Positions 46,202 through 58,550 of a DNA stretch of 64,000 bases are shown here, one piece after another. The first letter of the stretch is position 1. Each line of letters begins with the position of its first letter. The notes beneath the pieces were generated by a model, which saw only the letters and a list, made by a program, of their open reading frames with translations, searched no databases and was not told the DNA's origin. Position numbers and translations under genes: made by a program. The stretch covers positions 6,448,001-6,512,000 of the forward strand of contig NC_079887.1 of the NCBI RefSeq assembly GCF_029227915.1, written 5' to 3'. The stretch comes from Hydractinia symbiolongicarpus (taxonomy: Eukaryota > Cnidaria > Hydrozoa > Anthoathecata > Hydractiniidae).

Positions 46202-47773
46202 ATGGATCTCTTAATACTTATCATAACTTTCACATGTATGAATAATATAATCGTGTCGTCAACATGTCCTTCGAAATGTTCATGTGTAAACACAACAATC
46301 CATTGTGTAAATCAATTCTTGTCGCGAATACCAAGAGATATATTAAACTCGACGACACATTTTTATCTTGATGGCAACTTCATATCCACTGTACATTCTG
46401 ATGATTTTACAAACGCAATGAACTTAGAAGTGTTAGGGTTATCCGCAAATAAAATCACACACATTCAAGGGAGATCATTTTTACCGTTACAGAAGTTAGA
46501 AAGTCTGATTCTCAGTGACAATCAGCTCTCAATGATAAACAATGAAACATTCGACGGACTTTTAAATTTAAAAACATTGGAAATGTCTAGTGTTGCACCT
46601 GCAGGAACACCACTATGTATCATGAATAATACATTTCAAAGACTTGGAAAACTTCAGAAACTTAAACTTGATCGAAACAACATCAAGTATATTTCCGACG
46701 AAACCTTTAAAGGCTTGCATTCTTTGACAACATTGGATCTCTCAGAAAATACCATTCAGGTCATATCATCAAAGGTATTTCTCCATATACCAGGAATAAT
46801 AAGTTTGAAAAACAATATAAATTTACCGTGTTGTTGCAGTACAATACAAGCACATAAAAACTCAACAATAGCACCAACAGTAAAATGTAGCAGCCAGGTG
46901 GATGGTACATTAAAGGACACTGTCTCAACAGATTGCGGTACCGATATAATACCAGTTTGTTACCAAACTATTTTATCCACTTGCGAGATAGAAGGAAGGC
47001 ATAGTACGGTTACCACCTTATTTCAATTATACTCATCAAAAAGCTTCTCTTCATATGACACTCAACACATAACCATCACAGAAAGAAACAATAACTCTGC
47101 TCTACAGAACCTCCGTGTTTTGACTACATTACCTTCACTACACACGACGTGGAAAACAAACACATCGTTGCAAGTGAACCCTTATGTTTTAACGACACAC
47201 AACTTTCAAAACTTAACATTAATAACAGTTGCAACAGAGTCTTCATCCGTGTTTTGGTCTACTATGGTTAAAAGTGAAAGTAGTATCAAACATACACTCT
47301 CATATGTTGTTGAACCAACATTACATTCCTTTCTCTCAACGAATAATGCAGGTTCATCACCATTCTCCTTTCTCTCAATGAATAATGTAGGTTTAATATC
47401 ATTCTCTTTTCTCTCAACGAATAATGCAGATTCAACTTCTTTTCTCCCAACGGCTGTTGCAAGTCATTCAATGAGTAGAGTTATTGCACCAAGTACGGTC
47501 GAAGTGCTCTCTTCTTCACGTTCAGTAATTCAAGACGCTTTAACAAATGAAGACTCTGGGATGAAGGGATGGTTGATATTTGTGATAGCTGCATCGTGTC
47601 TGATCATAGTAATCTCTTTTGTGATGTTTGCTCTCTTTATAAGAAAGAGTAAACGAGGAGGCTCATTCTGGCCCTGGAGAAAAATTCACGCAAAAGAGCA
47701 GCATGAGTTGACAGAGAGGAATGATACGTATGGTGGAAATGAAAGAGTAAACGAAGGCTTTGTAGAAAGCTAA
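46202..47773 (+). CDS. Single-pass leucine-rich-repeat membrane protein
   Basis: Intronless, 523 aa. Residues 1-20 are a signal peptide. CPSKCSCVNTTIHC (22-35) is an LRR N-terminal Cys cap. About six leucine-rich repeats follow (51-205; LEVLGLSANKITHIQ, LESLILSDNQLSMI, LQKLKLDRNNIKYI, LTTLDLSENTIQVI). A Cys-rich C-terminal cap (Cys 210-212, 229, 245, 253, 261) leads to a long Ser/Thr/Asn-rich stalk (about 265-455), probably glycosylated, containing 13-residue tandem repeats. Residues 456-480 form one transmembrane helix (GWLIFVIAASCLIIVISFVM), and a 43-residue basic-then-acidic cytoplasmic tail has no kinase or TIR domain. Architecture fits an adhesion or recognition receptor; no specific orthologue recognised. 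The ATG at 46202 is preceded closely by another ATG (46189) that is out of frame. Confidence 0.93.
   Translation: MDLLILIITFTCMNNIIVSSTCPSKCSCVNTTIHCVNQFLSRIPRDILNSTTHFYLDGNFISTVHSDDFTNAMNLEVLGLSANKITHIQGRSFLPLQKLESLILSDNQLSMINNETFDGLLNLKTLEMSSVAPAGTPLCIMNNTFQRLGKLQKLKLDRNNIKYISDETFKGLHSLTTLDLSENTIQVISSKVFLHIPGIISLKNNINLPCCCSTIQAHKNSTIAPTVKCSSQVDGTLKDTVSTDCGTDIIPVCYQTILSTCEIEGRHSTVTTLFQLYSSKSFSSYDTQHITITERNNNSALQNLRVLTTLPSLHTTWKTNTSLQVNPYVLTTHNFQNLTLITVATESSSVFWSTMVKSESSIKHTLSYVVEPTLHSFLSTNNAGSSPFSFLSMNNVGLISFSFLSTNNADSTSFLPTAVASHSMSRVIAPSTVEVLSSSRSVIQDALTNEDSGMKGWLIFVIAASCLIIVISFVMFALFIRKSKRGGSFWPWRKIHAKEQHELTERNDTYGGNERVNEGFVES
47330..47455 (+). repeat. 39-bp tandem repeats in the LRR stalk
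   Basis: Three units of 39, 39 and about 33 bp starting TTTCTCTCAACGAATAATG plus a partial fourth, encoding FLSTNNAGSSPFS, FLSMNNVGLISFS, FLSTNNADSTS and FLPT. The high DNA identity suggests recent expansion, and copy number may vary between individuals. Confidence 0.85.
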
Positions 47774-48381
47774 TTGGCAAGTTGATTTACTTTGACAAAA
47801 GAGGACAGGTGTTTTGCATAGGATTGGGGGTATATTATTAACGTAAAACAAACCTGCAAATTGCGCTTTTAAACAATTACGCCAATAACGGGTAAATTTT
47901 GTATGCATTTACGCCATCAACACAACGATATGCGATTGTTTGATTTTTACATTGTACACAGTTGAGAGAAAAAATATGCTATAGTAAAAATTCAAAAATT
48001 ACTTTTTAAAGTCCATATTTTCTTGTTAAAAAAAGTGTAGCTATTATATTTTGATGAACGTTTCCAGCGTTACTGTTGGTAACAAATTTTCATATTTAAT
48101 AAAGTTAAAACCATTTCTTTTATTTTCATTAACATTTTAAGAAAACGTTTTCCTAGTATATATTTTCTTTTTCCATAAATTTGAACCCCATACTGACAAA
48201 AAGACAAACATATACACTTTCTTATGGAAACGTTTGAGTTCAAGATTTTTTAAAAAACTTTTAGTCGGGCCCATGTTCTATAACTTTGAAATTCTTTCAA
48301 GAAAGAGCCCTGAGAATTTATGAATTTCTTGTCAATGCTAATATTCTTTAACATATCTCCCTTTTGTTTCTTGTAAACGTG

Positions 48382-48700
48382 TTTTTACAAGCTCGTGAGC
48401 TTGTATTAAAACGCAAATGTGTCCTACAAGAATGGAAATTTTTGCCTCTCTGAGCACCGACACGGGAGTAGTCGTGTGTTCGAATCTCATCTTGGTAACT
48501 ATTTTTACTTTTTTTTTCTTTTTACTATCTCGCCCGCGAGGACGTGTTTACAGACTGACCTAACGAAAATTGAAATTTCGAGAAATTTTCTATCAATATT
48601 ATTGCCTATCCGAATAGCAAAATACATCGTGTCTAACTTCAGCTTTTTATAAACTTTTTGGCGAGGTTGTTTGCGTATATCATACGTCTTGTTTATATTA
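48382..48700 (+). mobile_element. Interspersed repeat with tRNA-like segment, copy 2
   Basis: Same family as the element at 25540-26085 (minus). It starts near a TTTTTACAAGCTCGTGAGC near-palindrome, continues through the T-arm-like GTGTTCGAATCTCATCTTGG (about 48476-48495) and ends with the GAGGTTGTTTGCGTATATCA block (about 48663-48682). The T-arm and acceptor look tRNA-derived, but a clear A box is not visible. Confidence 0.7.
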
Positions 48701-51700
48701 AAAACAAACACAGAGCTTTTTAAGTTTCTCACACCTGAAGCTTTCACCCTGCTGTAAGTTTTTTTCAGTTTTTTACATATTTTTTCACTGCGTCAGATAT
48801 TTCAAAGGATATGTATATAATATAACATTTGTCTGGAATAGATAGTGACAATTAGTTTGTGTTTTTTATAACAAGAACTACATAAAAAACGCACGCCCTG
48901 TTAAAGTAAACCAAATAACTATCCACATGTTCGACGAAAATTCACATCCTCTTGCTTCATTCTCGTAAAAAAAAAAGTGATGCTGACTAAAACTCTAGAC
49001 AACAAAAATTTTATGGTCTTTTTAGAAAATATTCATTTAAAAAGAACAATATAACATTCATTTAATATTTCAAAATCCCGGATTCACTGAGTAGAGAGCT
49101 ACCTAACTAGTTGGGTGTTTTCTTAGCTTGCGCCGTCATTATGATTATAATTTATGCAGCGGTAATCTCGTACAAGAAAATTCGATAAATTAGTCATAGA
49201 TAAACAGTCTTGGCTATAACTTGTGATCATAGCTAATAACTACATTATTAAAGTATCTTTCAGGGACGCATTTAGACTTTGGCTACTTCGGCACTTGCCT
49301 AAGTAGAATTTGCTAATGCGAAAATCTCGTGTATTTAAAACTAGTAATTGGTCTAAAAGCAACGCAAAATTTTATTATAAGCGTTTGATAGGGTTTCTTG
49401 GGCTCAGGACCCGAGTTATTAATTTTATTTCTACATGTCTAAACATAGACTTTATGTTTAGAGCTAAAAACACATCAACAAATAAAACTTGGCGCTCTAT
49501 AGTTGTTATCAAATTCCCTAAACCTTCTCAATTAGCATACCGAAATGTATCGATAAGTTTTGTCATGACTTCTTTTTAGGATGACCAGATAATATTTATT
49601 TTTTTGAAAACAATCCTATCACAAAGATCCTTTTCTTTCAAACATAGTGGTAAGTGTGGGGATTAAATATAACCAACGTTTTAAAAGTGGACTGTATTTT
49701 ATGAACCAAATATAAAGACTAAATATTTACATGGCCATTTGGCCTTTACATGTGGAATCAGCAGTCGAAACAATCCGCAGAACACATGTGTTTAAAGACT
49801 TTACCAACCTTTGATTTTGACATATTTTGCGTCATGCAACAAAACGCGGTATTCCGCTTTAAATTTTTTCTCTTATTTTTGAACATCTCGACTTGAATCA
49901 AACGACACGTGATAATTGTTGATACCACACAAAGACATTTTAATTTAAAATAAAGTAGAGAGCCATCATTAAAAGGAACACTACATTTTTTAACAAATGA
50001 TGCCACCACTGTGTTACGTTGGAAAAAATACTGGCCAAACATTATTTGCCTTTTAGAATGTCTGATGATCACAGCATGTGTACAATACAAACACGTCATG
50101 CATTTTGACGCTGATCGTCACGGATTATGGCGTTGAGTAGAAAATAATTTCAGTTTTGTAAACATATTTACCAACATGCAATGTCTTGCATACCTAACTA
50201 GCTATATACCCAAGTCTTGAATGTTCACTGTTACGGGAGGTCCAAATAACTACCTAGCTATTTTTATTTAAAATGAAAGAATGCCTTGAAAAATCTTTTG
50301 TGCAGCTTGCTACATTAAAGTAATATATTTAGCTTTTGTACTTTATCACTTATTTATTTAATAACAAATGCGCCCTGGAGTGCTGGCATGGTACTGGCTA
50401 GGTAGCTTAAAATCACAAAATAAATATTATCCAGATGTGACCATCCCTCATCATCAGACATCGGAAAGGCGTTTCTGTTCTTTACTTCTCATTGTGGGGT
50501 ACCTCAAATTCTTGTAAATCCAATGAAAAAAAATTACTTAAGAATTCCTCTTCTTTCCCTTGGACTACTCATGGCATTTCTTTGCATGTCTTTAGTTTCA
50601 AGCCACGATCCCTGAGCTTCCAACCGCGTCTCAGTCACAAGTTTCAGCGCTAGCCAATGTGATGGACAACGTCGAGGAGCCCTGGGTAATTTTGAAAAAA
50701 TATGGTTCTCCCTTATGATTTTCAGATATTTGCTGCTGATATCAGCATATTTTGGCCCTCGGGTGCCACACCTCCGTATATACAGGAATAAATTATCTTT
50801 AATATTTTTTTCTTTAGCAACTTATTATGAAAAATATCCTATTTTTGGAGTTGCCATGGCAACTCCAAAAGAAAATTTGGTCACTTATTTTTTGAATATT
50901 ATTTATACTCACTTTCTAAACTGTCCCAAAACATGGTTATATAGAGGGTAAAGAAATTTTGTAAAAAAATAATTCAGATGCAAACAATCACCCACTAGTC
51001 AGCCGCTACAACAAGTAAAACACCGATCAATTTGGTAAATAAATGATAGTTACTTGCACAAAATTACTGATTAAGCATTAAGTTTGAAAATTTAACAAAT
51101 TCTAATTGCAATTTCAGGTATTGTATCTAATGCGCTAAACAGGCAAACGTAAAAGCCGGCAAAAATTCTTACGCAAAAAAAAATCGGAGAAAGTCGGAAT
51201 AAATCGACGGTGTATGAAAAATATTAATTATTGAGTCACCGTTAATCCTATTATTTATCGGCGTTTTTTGATTCATATATCCCTCACGTTTAAATGATAA
51301 AACTTGATGCAGTTGTAGAATGTTCTATCCAAACCCGATTCAGGAAAAAATATGGATCGATTACGTCATCAGGGAAAAAATGACGTCACATATACCAAAA
51401 TTAGCCTATTTTCCATATTTTGCAATATATTTTAATACATCACGTGTTACTAACGCCACAGTCATAAATCTTGATAGATCTAGAAAAACTGTTTTCATAC
51501 AAAAAACAATTTTAATGACGTCATTTGTGCATGAATGTTTTAGCGATGAAGAAAAAAAAAAATTTTTTAAGAAATATTGATGATTGTTTCATTAGATTTT
51601 CCCATAAGTAGGATTTGCATTTAATAATAATCAAGATTAGAAAAACAATATAATGACAAAACCGGTGTCAAAAAGGACGTCAATTTTTGTGTCGACATTT

Positions 51701-52534
51701 TCTTTAAAGCTCGTGTATTGAATACACATACCTCCTTATCAACAGTACTGAAATAATCACATGTTTACCAAAATTTATAAAAAACTGTCAGAAATTTTTA
51801 AAATGCAAAAACGTTAATCCCATCTCAAAAAAAACATACTTTTCCCCTCCCCGCAAAATAAAATTTCTTTCCTGAAATTGCATTTTTTTATTACAAGCTT
51901 CAATAAAATATTGAAAAAATTCACATATTTCTTAACGCATTCACATCCGAAGAGCCATGAATTTGTATATCATTCGAATTCCTGCCAAATATATGAGATA
52001 TGCTTACTTTATGCAGCTTGTTTACAACATTGTCATATAAGTCAAATCGTTAGCCGTATTAATCTAGTGCAGATTATCTTATATTAATTGTTATAAAAAC
52101 ATTTATGAGTAATTATTGGCTATGATCTCGCGTTATTATAAATTACTTGATTTAATTCGAGGAAGGTCGCAACAGAGTCGGTAACACACAGTGTTGTTCC
52201 TGTTTCGTGCTGCCAATTTTCGATGAACAGGTAGACAGACAAAGAAATTACGAACATTAGTACAGCAGAATAGTCGTTGACCCGTTGAAAATTTCTCGCT
52301 TGTCAAATCACATCGATATTTCATACAATATTGTTGGCCTATTAGAGTAGTATTAAGGTTACCTTGCGGGGGTTCTAAAAAAGCTGAGACGAAACCATTT
52401 GGAACAGACAAGTGACAGTTTTTATAAAGATAGTATTAATAATCACGTCAAAGGAGGCACGGTTATTTTCGTGGGTGAAAGTTTCGTATTACTTACGTTA
52501 CGTATGAAATAATACCTGTAATACCTGTATTTTT

Positions 52535-52633
52535 AACCTTGTTCCAAGGAATCAGGAACAACGGCGCTGCGCTTATTGTATGTATTGTCGTCCGATATGC
52601 AAAAAAGAGGAAACAGCTCCTGGGATCGAGGTT
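52535..52633. mobile_element. Mini foldback element, second copy
   Basis: Left arm AACCTTGTTCCAAGGAATCAG (52535-52555) and right arm CCTGGGATCGAGGTT (52619-52633) are imperfect complements, as in the element at 42668-42753. No ORF. Confidence 0.5.
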
Positions 52634-54485
52634 GCCGTATTTTGTCTAATTTTTGGTGCAAACTCCATAATGATAAAGAAAATCGTGCTAACCTCGTCCC
52701 GCAACCAAAATAAGGTTTTTCGTCGAAATATTATAAAAATTACGCGATGCGGTAAATGAGATACAATCTTGGACAGAATATGTATGTATTGACTTTGTAA
52801 TTTCCCCTTTGCCCATAAATTCAAGTTTGAATTTTGAAGGCCAATGACTGTTTTGGCTGAAACACTGAGCTTGGGGAAAAGAAGGTGGCAAATTTTAATA
52901 CTTGTTTTCTAATCTATGCCCGAGATTGTAGTAGTTAATAAAGCTGATTAAATGTTATGTTCTGAAATGTTTTACCGATTAACATTTTATCCTAAAATAC
53001 TTACGCAACTTTAATATTTTTCTATTTAAAAACCTTTTATGGAAAAATTGCTGATTCATTTTGGAAGTTGCCATGACAACCATATTGCTAAATTTGATCC
53101 CAAAAATAAATTCTAGAATTTTTTAACATTGTTTCACCTTCTTCATTGTGTCACAAGATACCAGCAATAACATAGGAGTCATTTAGGAAGCAAATCTTAC
53201 GTCCAAGTTAATCCAACCGATTTACAATGGTCAAAAGCGAAAATCAAGTGTTCTCAGAGATATTTCCAATATTTTTTTATGTTATTTTACTATGTTCCTG
53301 CCGAGCATACCAATTCAGTCCAGTGTAAATACGGTTAAGCATCTTGTTATTTAGTCAAGATGCCAAAATCATAAGAAGCCAGCCTCAGCTAGTCATTTAA
53401 CTGTATTCGTACCCTTTTTTATTGCGTTTGGTGTAGATCCTTTTCATCCTTATTACTTTTTTTTTTGTTATATCAACTTTTTTGGATTTTACCAAGCTAA
53501 GGCTTGTTGTACTTGTGGTCAGGTAACCCTGGTCACCTACTAAAAAGTGAAAAAGTAACCAAATACAGATGTTCTTATGTTAAGTATAGTTAGGTCTATC
53601 TTTTACTTCACTATAACCTTACGCAAAATTCGTCAGTTTATTTATCAAAAGTAAGATATTCTGTGATAGAGCAGATATTTATCAAAGTTTTTTTTTTTTT
53701 TGCTTATTTATTTCTGTCGCCGTGTTTTTTTTAACCAGAACTTGTGAGAACATTATTTTATAAAAAAGACACTACGCCTGAAGAGGGCATACACCTAAGC
53801 ACTCCAAGCACGTTTGCGATGTGGTTTGCTTGTATTTTGGTGTCACTCTACTGTTACTTATAAGTAATGTGTTAAACTTTCACGAAAGCTTATTCTGCAA
53901 AATAAAAAATGTTGGCTGACTTTTTTTGCTATGACTGGGCAACAAAAACTAACCTGCCTTTTTATTTTAGTTTTTTATTATTATTTAAGTTATTTTTAAA
54001 AAATACTCTACGCTGTTAAATTTTATTTTCCAAACGTGGCAACTAACAAATTCGATTTTTTTAATATAGGCTCTTAGAACAGCAAGTACAATATACCTAA
54101 GATTGTGATTAGTCCCGTAGTTGTTATTATACATACTGGTTATAACATTCTATAACACTTTTTAAATCAAATCCAAAGGACGGTGAAACACAGAGTAATT
54201 GATAAATATGCGAGCAATGGAATTGCATTTATGATTTTAATGGTACAATATACTTCAGTTAATATATACATATATATCTTTACATTTTTCATATTTTCCG
54301 GCACAAAACATCACAGGTCATCCTGTAAATGTGCTAGCTGAAATATTGTCTTTTTAAATATCGGTAAATAATAACAAAGAAATAAAGGCTTGGGAATAAA
54401 TTATTAAATATTAGAAAAAGAAAAAACAAAAAGAAAGACAGAAAGACGGAAAAGGAAAAATTAAATCAAATGCAATTATTTTGTG

Positions 54486-54914
54486 TTAATAACATTCCAT
54501 TTCCGTTGATGCAGTGATGAATTGGACCATATATCTGATTTGCTGTTCAGTATATGGTTGGTTACTACTCTGGAAAATGTTCCTAAAGCTTTCATATAGC
54601 TGATAGCAACTTAAGCCTGCCCAACAGCATGTGACAGCTCCATGCATCTTGTGTTCTGCTGGACAGCTTTCTATGTTCTTTGAGGCTAGTTCCGAGTATT
54701 TCTTTATCACCTTCTGTCTGCACTTGAGAGCTGAACTATCTGACTGCACCAACTCTTCTGACTTTTGTGAATTATCTTGTTTTGTAGTTGGATTCTTGCT
54801 GGGTGTTGGTGATGAAGTTGGTGCTTTGCGTTTTCCATATGGAACCCCCCAAGACACCCCTGCAGCTAGGTCCACAGCAACCAAAACTGCGAGAGCCAGT
54901 ATTTGAAACTTCAT
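54486..54914 (-). CDS. Small secreted cysteine-rich protein
   Basis: 142 aa in one coding exon. A TTTCTATTTTAG acceptor ends 4 nt before the ATG, so a 5' UTR exon probably lies upstream. Residues 1-18 are a clear signal peptide (MKFQILALAVLVAVDLAAG). The linker (28-63) is rich in Ser, Thr, Pro, Lys and Gln. The folded part has six Cys at 65, 84, 96, 97, 103 and 141 (spacing C-x18-C-x11-CC-x5-C-x37-C), enough for three disulphides, with Tyr/Phe-rich helices between. A GVPYGKRK stretch at 23-30 resembles a proprotein-convertase site with a preceding Gly, as in amidated peptide precursors, but one copy only. I do not recognise the family; a lineage-specific secreted protein is likely. Function unknown. 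Confidence 0.8.
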   Translation of the reverse strand: MKFQILALAVLVAVDLAAGVSWGVPYGKRKAPTSSPTPSKNPTTKQDNSQKSEELVQSDSSALKCRQKVIKKYSELASKNIESCPAEHKMHGAVTCCWAGLSCYQLYESFRNIFQSSNQPYTEQQIRYMVQFITASTEMECY

Positions 54915-57900
54915 TTGACTAAAATAGAAAAAGAAATTTCATAATAAAACAATATATATAATATCTTTTTAGAAACTTTTGGATTACTACAATTATTGTG
55001 GTATTAGTCATATGATGTCATATGATATAATCTGGCATGACACAGCAACTTATTTAGCGATGAAGTTTGGAGGAATTTATTTCGGCGTTTTCTTGAAAAA
55101 ACTAGGTTGCTTCTTCACACAATATTTTGACTGAAAAAAGAGGATTTGTTTCTGCACTATCTGGCTTATCTTTATTTTCAAGGTGGAGAATTTTTTTTTT
55201 AATTTTACATTATTTTTATGATTACTTTGTTTTTCTTTAATTTTTTTGTGGAGGTTGACGTCTTCCGAAAATGCTGGCAGATTATTTCATATATTTTTAT
55301 TATTATGATTTTCTTATATACATATCATCAGCCTTGTAATATTAACTTCCCATTGGTTCATGGTAATTACAGAAATATCCTATCCGTGTTACTTCTGATC
55401 TACCAACTTATTTTTACAGTTACTTGGCAGATGTTATACTCATTATGAAATAGTTTATTTTATCTTTAATCTTATTGTTTGCTGCTGAGGTCAACAAAAA
55501 TTTAAATACTTAGAGGGTTTTCCTGTTTTTTTCTAAAAAAGAAAACAGTGGCTAAAGCTGTATCCAAATACTCGTTTGCCAACATTTTTCCCCAGCAAAA
55601 TTTATTTCAGTTATTTTATGTTAAGGTGAAACGTAAGACATTTACGTCTACACTTCCTTAAACATAAAAATATGCACCTCTACTCTGTTATAACATTTAA
55701 AAGCTAAAAGGCGAGTCAAAGATACAAGGAAATCAGAAAATACAGACCAAATACCCTGATATAAGTATTTTATTCCGCCCTTTTCTTCCCAACATTTCTG
55801 TTGTTTCAATGAAACGAAATTACTTTCAGTGGTTCAGCGAGTATTTTAGAAGACGGAATAACTATCCCTTTATGATTGTTAATATTTTTATGTTTTTTTG
55901 TGTAAACTTTTAACCACAAATTATGAAACATTCAAATGTGAATAAGATCTAAAAAAAGTTTCTATTATTAGTTATTGATCGCATTTTTAAGTAAAGAACG
56001 GGAGAATATAGAAAATGCGTATGGTACCGGCTTTAAATTTAAAAATTCAAAAGTTGATTTCTTAGCAGTTTTAAATATTTTAAAGGGGTTAATGGAATTA
56101 GTTAAGGTTAGGGTTCATGGCGTGGTCCTGAAAATTAAGACTTGCAACTGTCTCCCTAGTTGCTTACGATCGCTTTTGGGTTGCGATTATAACGCTCTTG
56201 GAGGCTAATTCAAAACAAGATAAAACAATCTTAAAACAAACCCTACAGACATTTTGATTTTTCCAGATAATGCAATAAATGCTAAAAATGAGACTTTTTT
56301 TAGTAAAAATGAAAAAGGCATAGAGTAAGAGGAGTTGTAACCTATCTTCAAATAAAATTTATATTATAGAATGATTCAATAAAGTAGAAAGAAATAATAT
56401 GGGAACATTAAACTATTTAAAAAAAATATTTGACAAAACAGATCAAAAACGGTGAAAAATTATAATTTGAAGTTCAACCAGTCAACAATACTTACCAGTT
56501 GCGAGAAAAATCGTTGGAGATGTTTATTGTTGAGCTATTCGTTCGTAATTAAATTAACATGCATTACGCTATGTTCTTATCTTGAAGAAAAAGCTTGCGG
56601 AGGTGTGAACAAACTGTTACTTAGCAACTACTAGTTATTTTTAAATAATTTTAATCCTGTTTTTATTGTTTCATGGGCATCTACTCGACGTGTGACCAGG
56701 AATGTCAATTAAATTCCTTTTGAGTTAATATAAAAGCCTATAGATTAGAAGGCTTAGCATTATACAACGCTAATCCGGCCTCTCATTCCTTTGCATATCT
56801 CCCAGTTGTTTGCTCATTACAAACATATTTAAAAATGTATTATAAAGAAGTTTCCCTAATGCTATGTTATTCATTGGTAAAGTTTTCACATTGTGGGATT
56901 GCTCTCCACGATATATATCATTGCAAGTGAGGAAAGAAGGAATACACCTCGCTTAACAAATTCCTTATTTGTCATATAATCAAATTCCTTATTTGTCATA
57001 TGATAAAAATATAATACAACTTTTCCCACCCATTCTTCCGGTGATAACGTTCTAAATAAACCTAACAAAAGATCTGGATACGAAGTTTTTGAATTGAGCT
57101 TTTATTGCGTAAACAATCTTCTCCTAATTAAGGCTTAAAATTTCTTTGTTTTTTTGTGTATTTTGCAGAACAACGACACATGTGATTATTTTGAAGAAAA
57201 TTCTAAAAATATTTTTAGGTTTAAAAAAAGAGAAAGTCACAAAACACCACAAGAGATTTTATCCTTAGATATATTTCCTTTCTGTGTTAAAGTATCCGGG
57301 GGGTGTAGGAGACGGAGTACCTTCCCGTAATCACAGGAGGGGGAAAGGTCCTTTTAATTATGAGAAATGAAAGGGAAAACTTTGCAATGGTAGTCAATTA
57401 GAGTCGACGCAGCCATGACGAGAAAATTGAAAGCTAAGTTTAGGCTTTCAACAATTTTTCTTAATAAAATTTCACAACGTCTTTTGCACGGAACTGCTTT
57501 TTTTATTTTCCATATTTAAAATGAATTTTTTTCAGGTTAAATAGTGAATTTTTAACGTAAACGTTATTTCAAGAAATTAACGAGGCATACAATTAACGCG
57601 AATTTTGAAAACTTGCATTAGTTGAATGCCCTTTAATAAGATGTTTTGTAAATATCCAGGTCTTTTAAGAAATTACTAAACAATTTGAAATGTAATTAAA
57701 GTTTAAAAATATATTATATATTTTTAGCAATTGTAAAACAAATCTCACACACACGATCTCTTTGTTTAATTGGTGCAAAAAAAAAATTAGTATCATCCTG
57801 AAACGGCTCACTCAACTAATGTAACTAAGGCACGCTGCAGCAGCCTTATATATCACAAGTGTTCTAAAGAACGTATGAACCCGTTCTAAAAATAAAGATG

Positions 57901-58295
57901 AACATATTTCCCGATTCGCGTTCTTTTATTTTTTTTTGTAAATCAGTTGAGCTAAATCTTGTTAATTAAGTTCTTTTTTATAAGTCGTTATAGTCATTCG
58001 TGGTAATTTCCTTCGTATTAATTTCGTAAGCGTTAATTTTGTGCCTTCGTTAATTTCCTAAAATAACTGAAGCAATCGAAACGATGAAATAATACTTTAC
58101 CGGCCGAAAATTTCATCATTTTGGACCTAAAGTTTACACGAATTACAACCTTACACTTATTTAGACAGATTCAATTTAAGTCTCGCCTGTAACTCTATAC
58201 AATTCTTTTGAAACACACACCACCCTGTTGAGAACTTCTCTCGAGAAGTCTCTCGAGTTTCAATAAATTTTTTTACACATATGACTTTAATTTAT

Positions 58296-58550
58296 AACAA
58301 AGAAACAAACAAACAAACAAACAAAACAAATACAGTAAAATACAAACAAATAAACAACAAAAAGAAACAACAAACAAACAAAAAAACAGACATATAACAA
58401 ACAACAACCAATGAACAAACAAATAAGAAAAAGAAAGAAAAGCCTAAATAAACAAACAAAAAGCAACAACAAATGCAAAAAAAAAAAACCGACAATGAGA
58501 ACAACATCAATAACAACAAAAACAGTGACAGTAAAAAAAATAGTTAGAAT
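58296..58550. repeat. A/C-rich low-complexity tract
   Basis: Built from AAAC, CAAA and AAC units over about 250 bp. It gives long open frames on the minus strand that encode only Phe/Val/Leu/Cys-rich strings, which I do not treat as genes. Confidence 0.85.

Larger units (their letters stand above)
47774..54485. other. Long region without recognised genes
   Basis: AT-rich. Holds copy 2 of the tRNA-like repeat (48382-48700), a CAGGGACGCATTTAGAC stretch near 49262 resembling a transposon end, a GC-richer exon-like island (50597-50687) and a foldback element (52535-52633). Open stretches such as 51320-51580 show no family features. Confidence 0.55.

Noticed and set aside
49262-49310. CAGGGACGCATTTAGAC start of a DNA transposon
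   Set aside because: Resembles known termini, but I found no matching inverted end downstream or target duplication.
50597-50687. GC-richer island with an open frame (ATIPELPTASQSQVSALANV) ending at GTAATT
   Set aside because: Exon-like composition, but isolated. The GATCCCTGAG and GAGCCCTGG ends look like diverged foldback arms, so a MITE remnant is as likely.
51320-51580. 86-codon + strand ORF
   Set aside because: No signal, domain or splice context; the DNA is rich in TGACGTCA-type and AT-rich words typical of intergenic sequence here.
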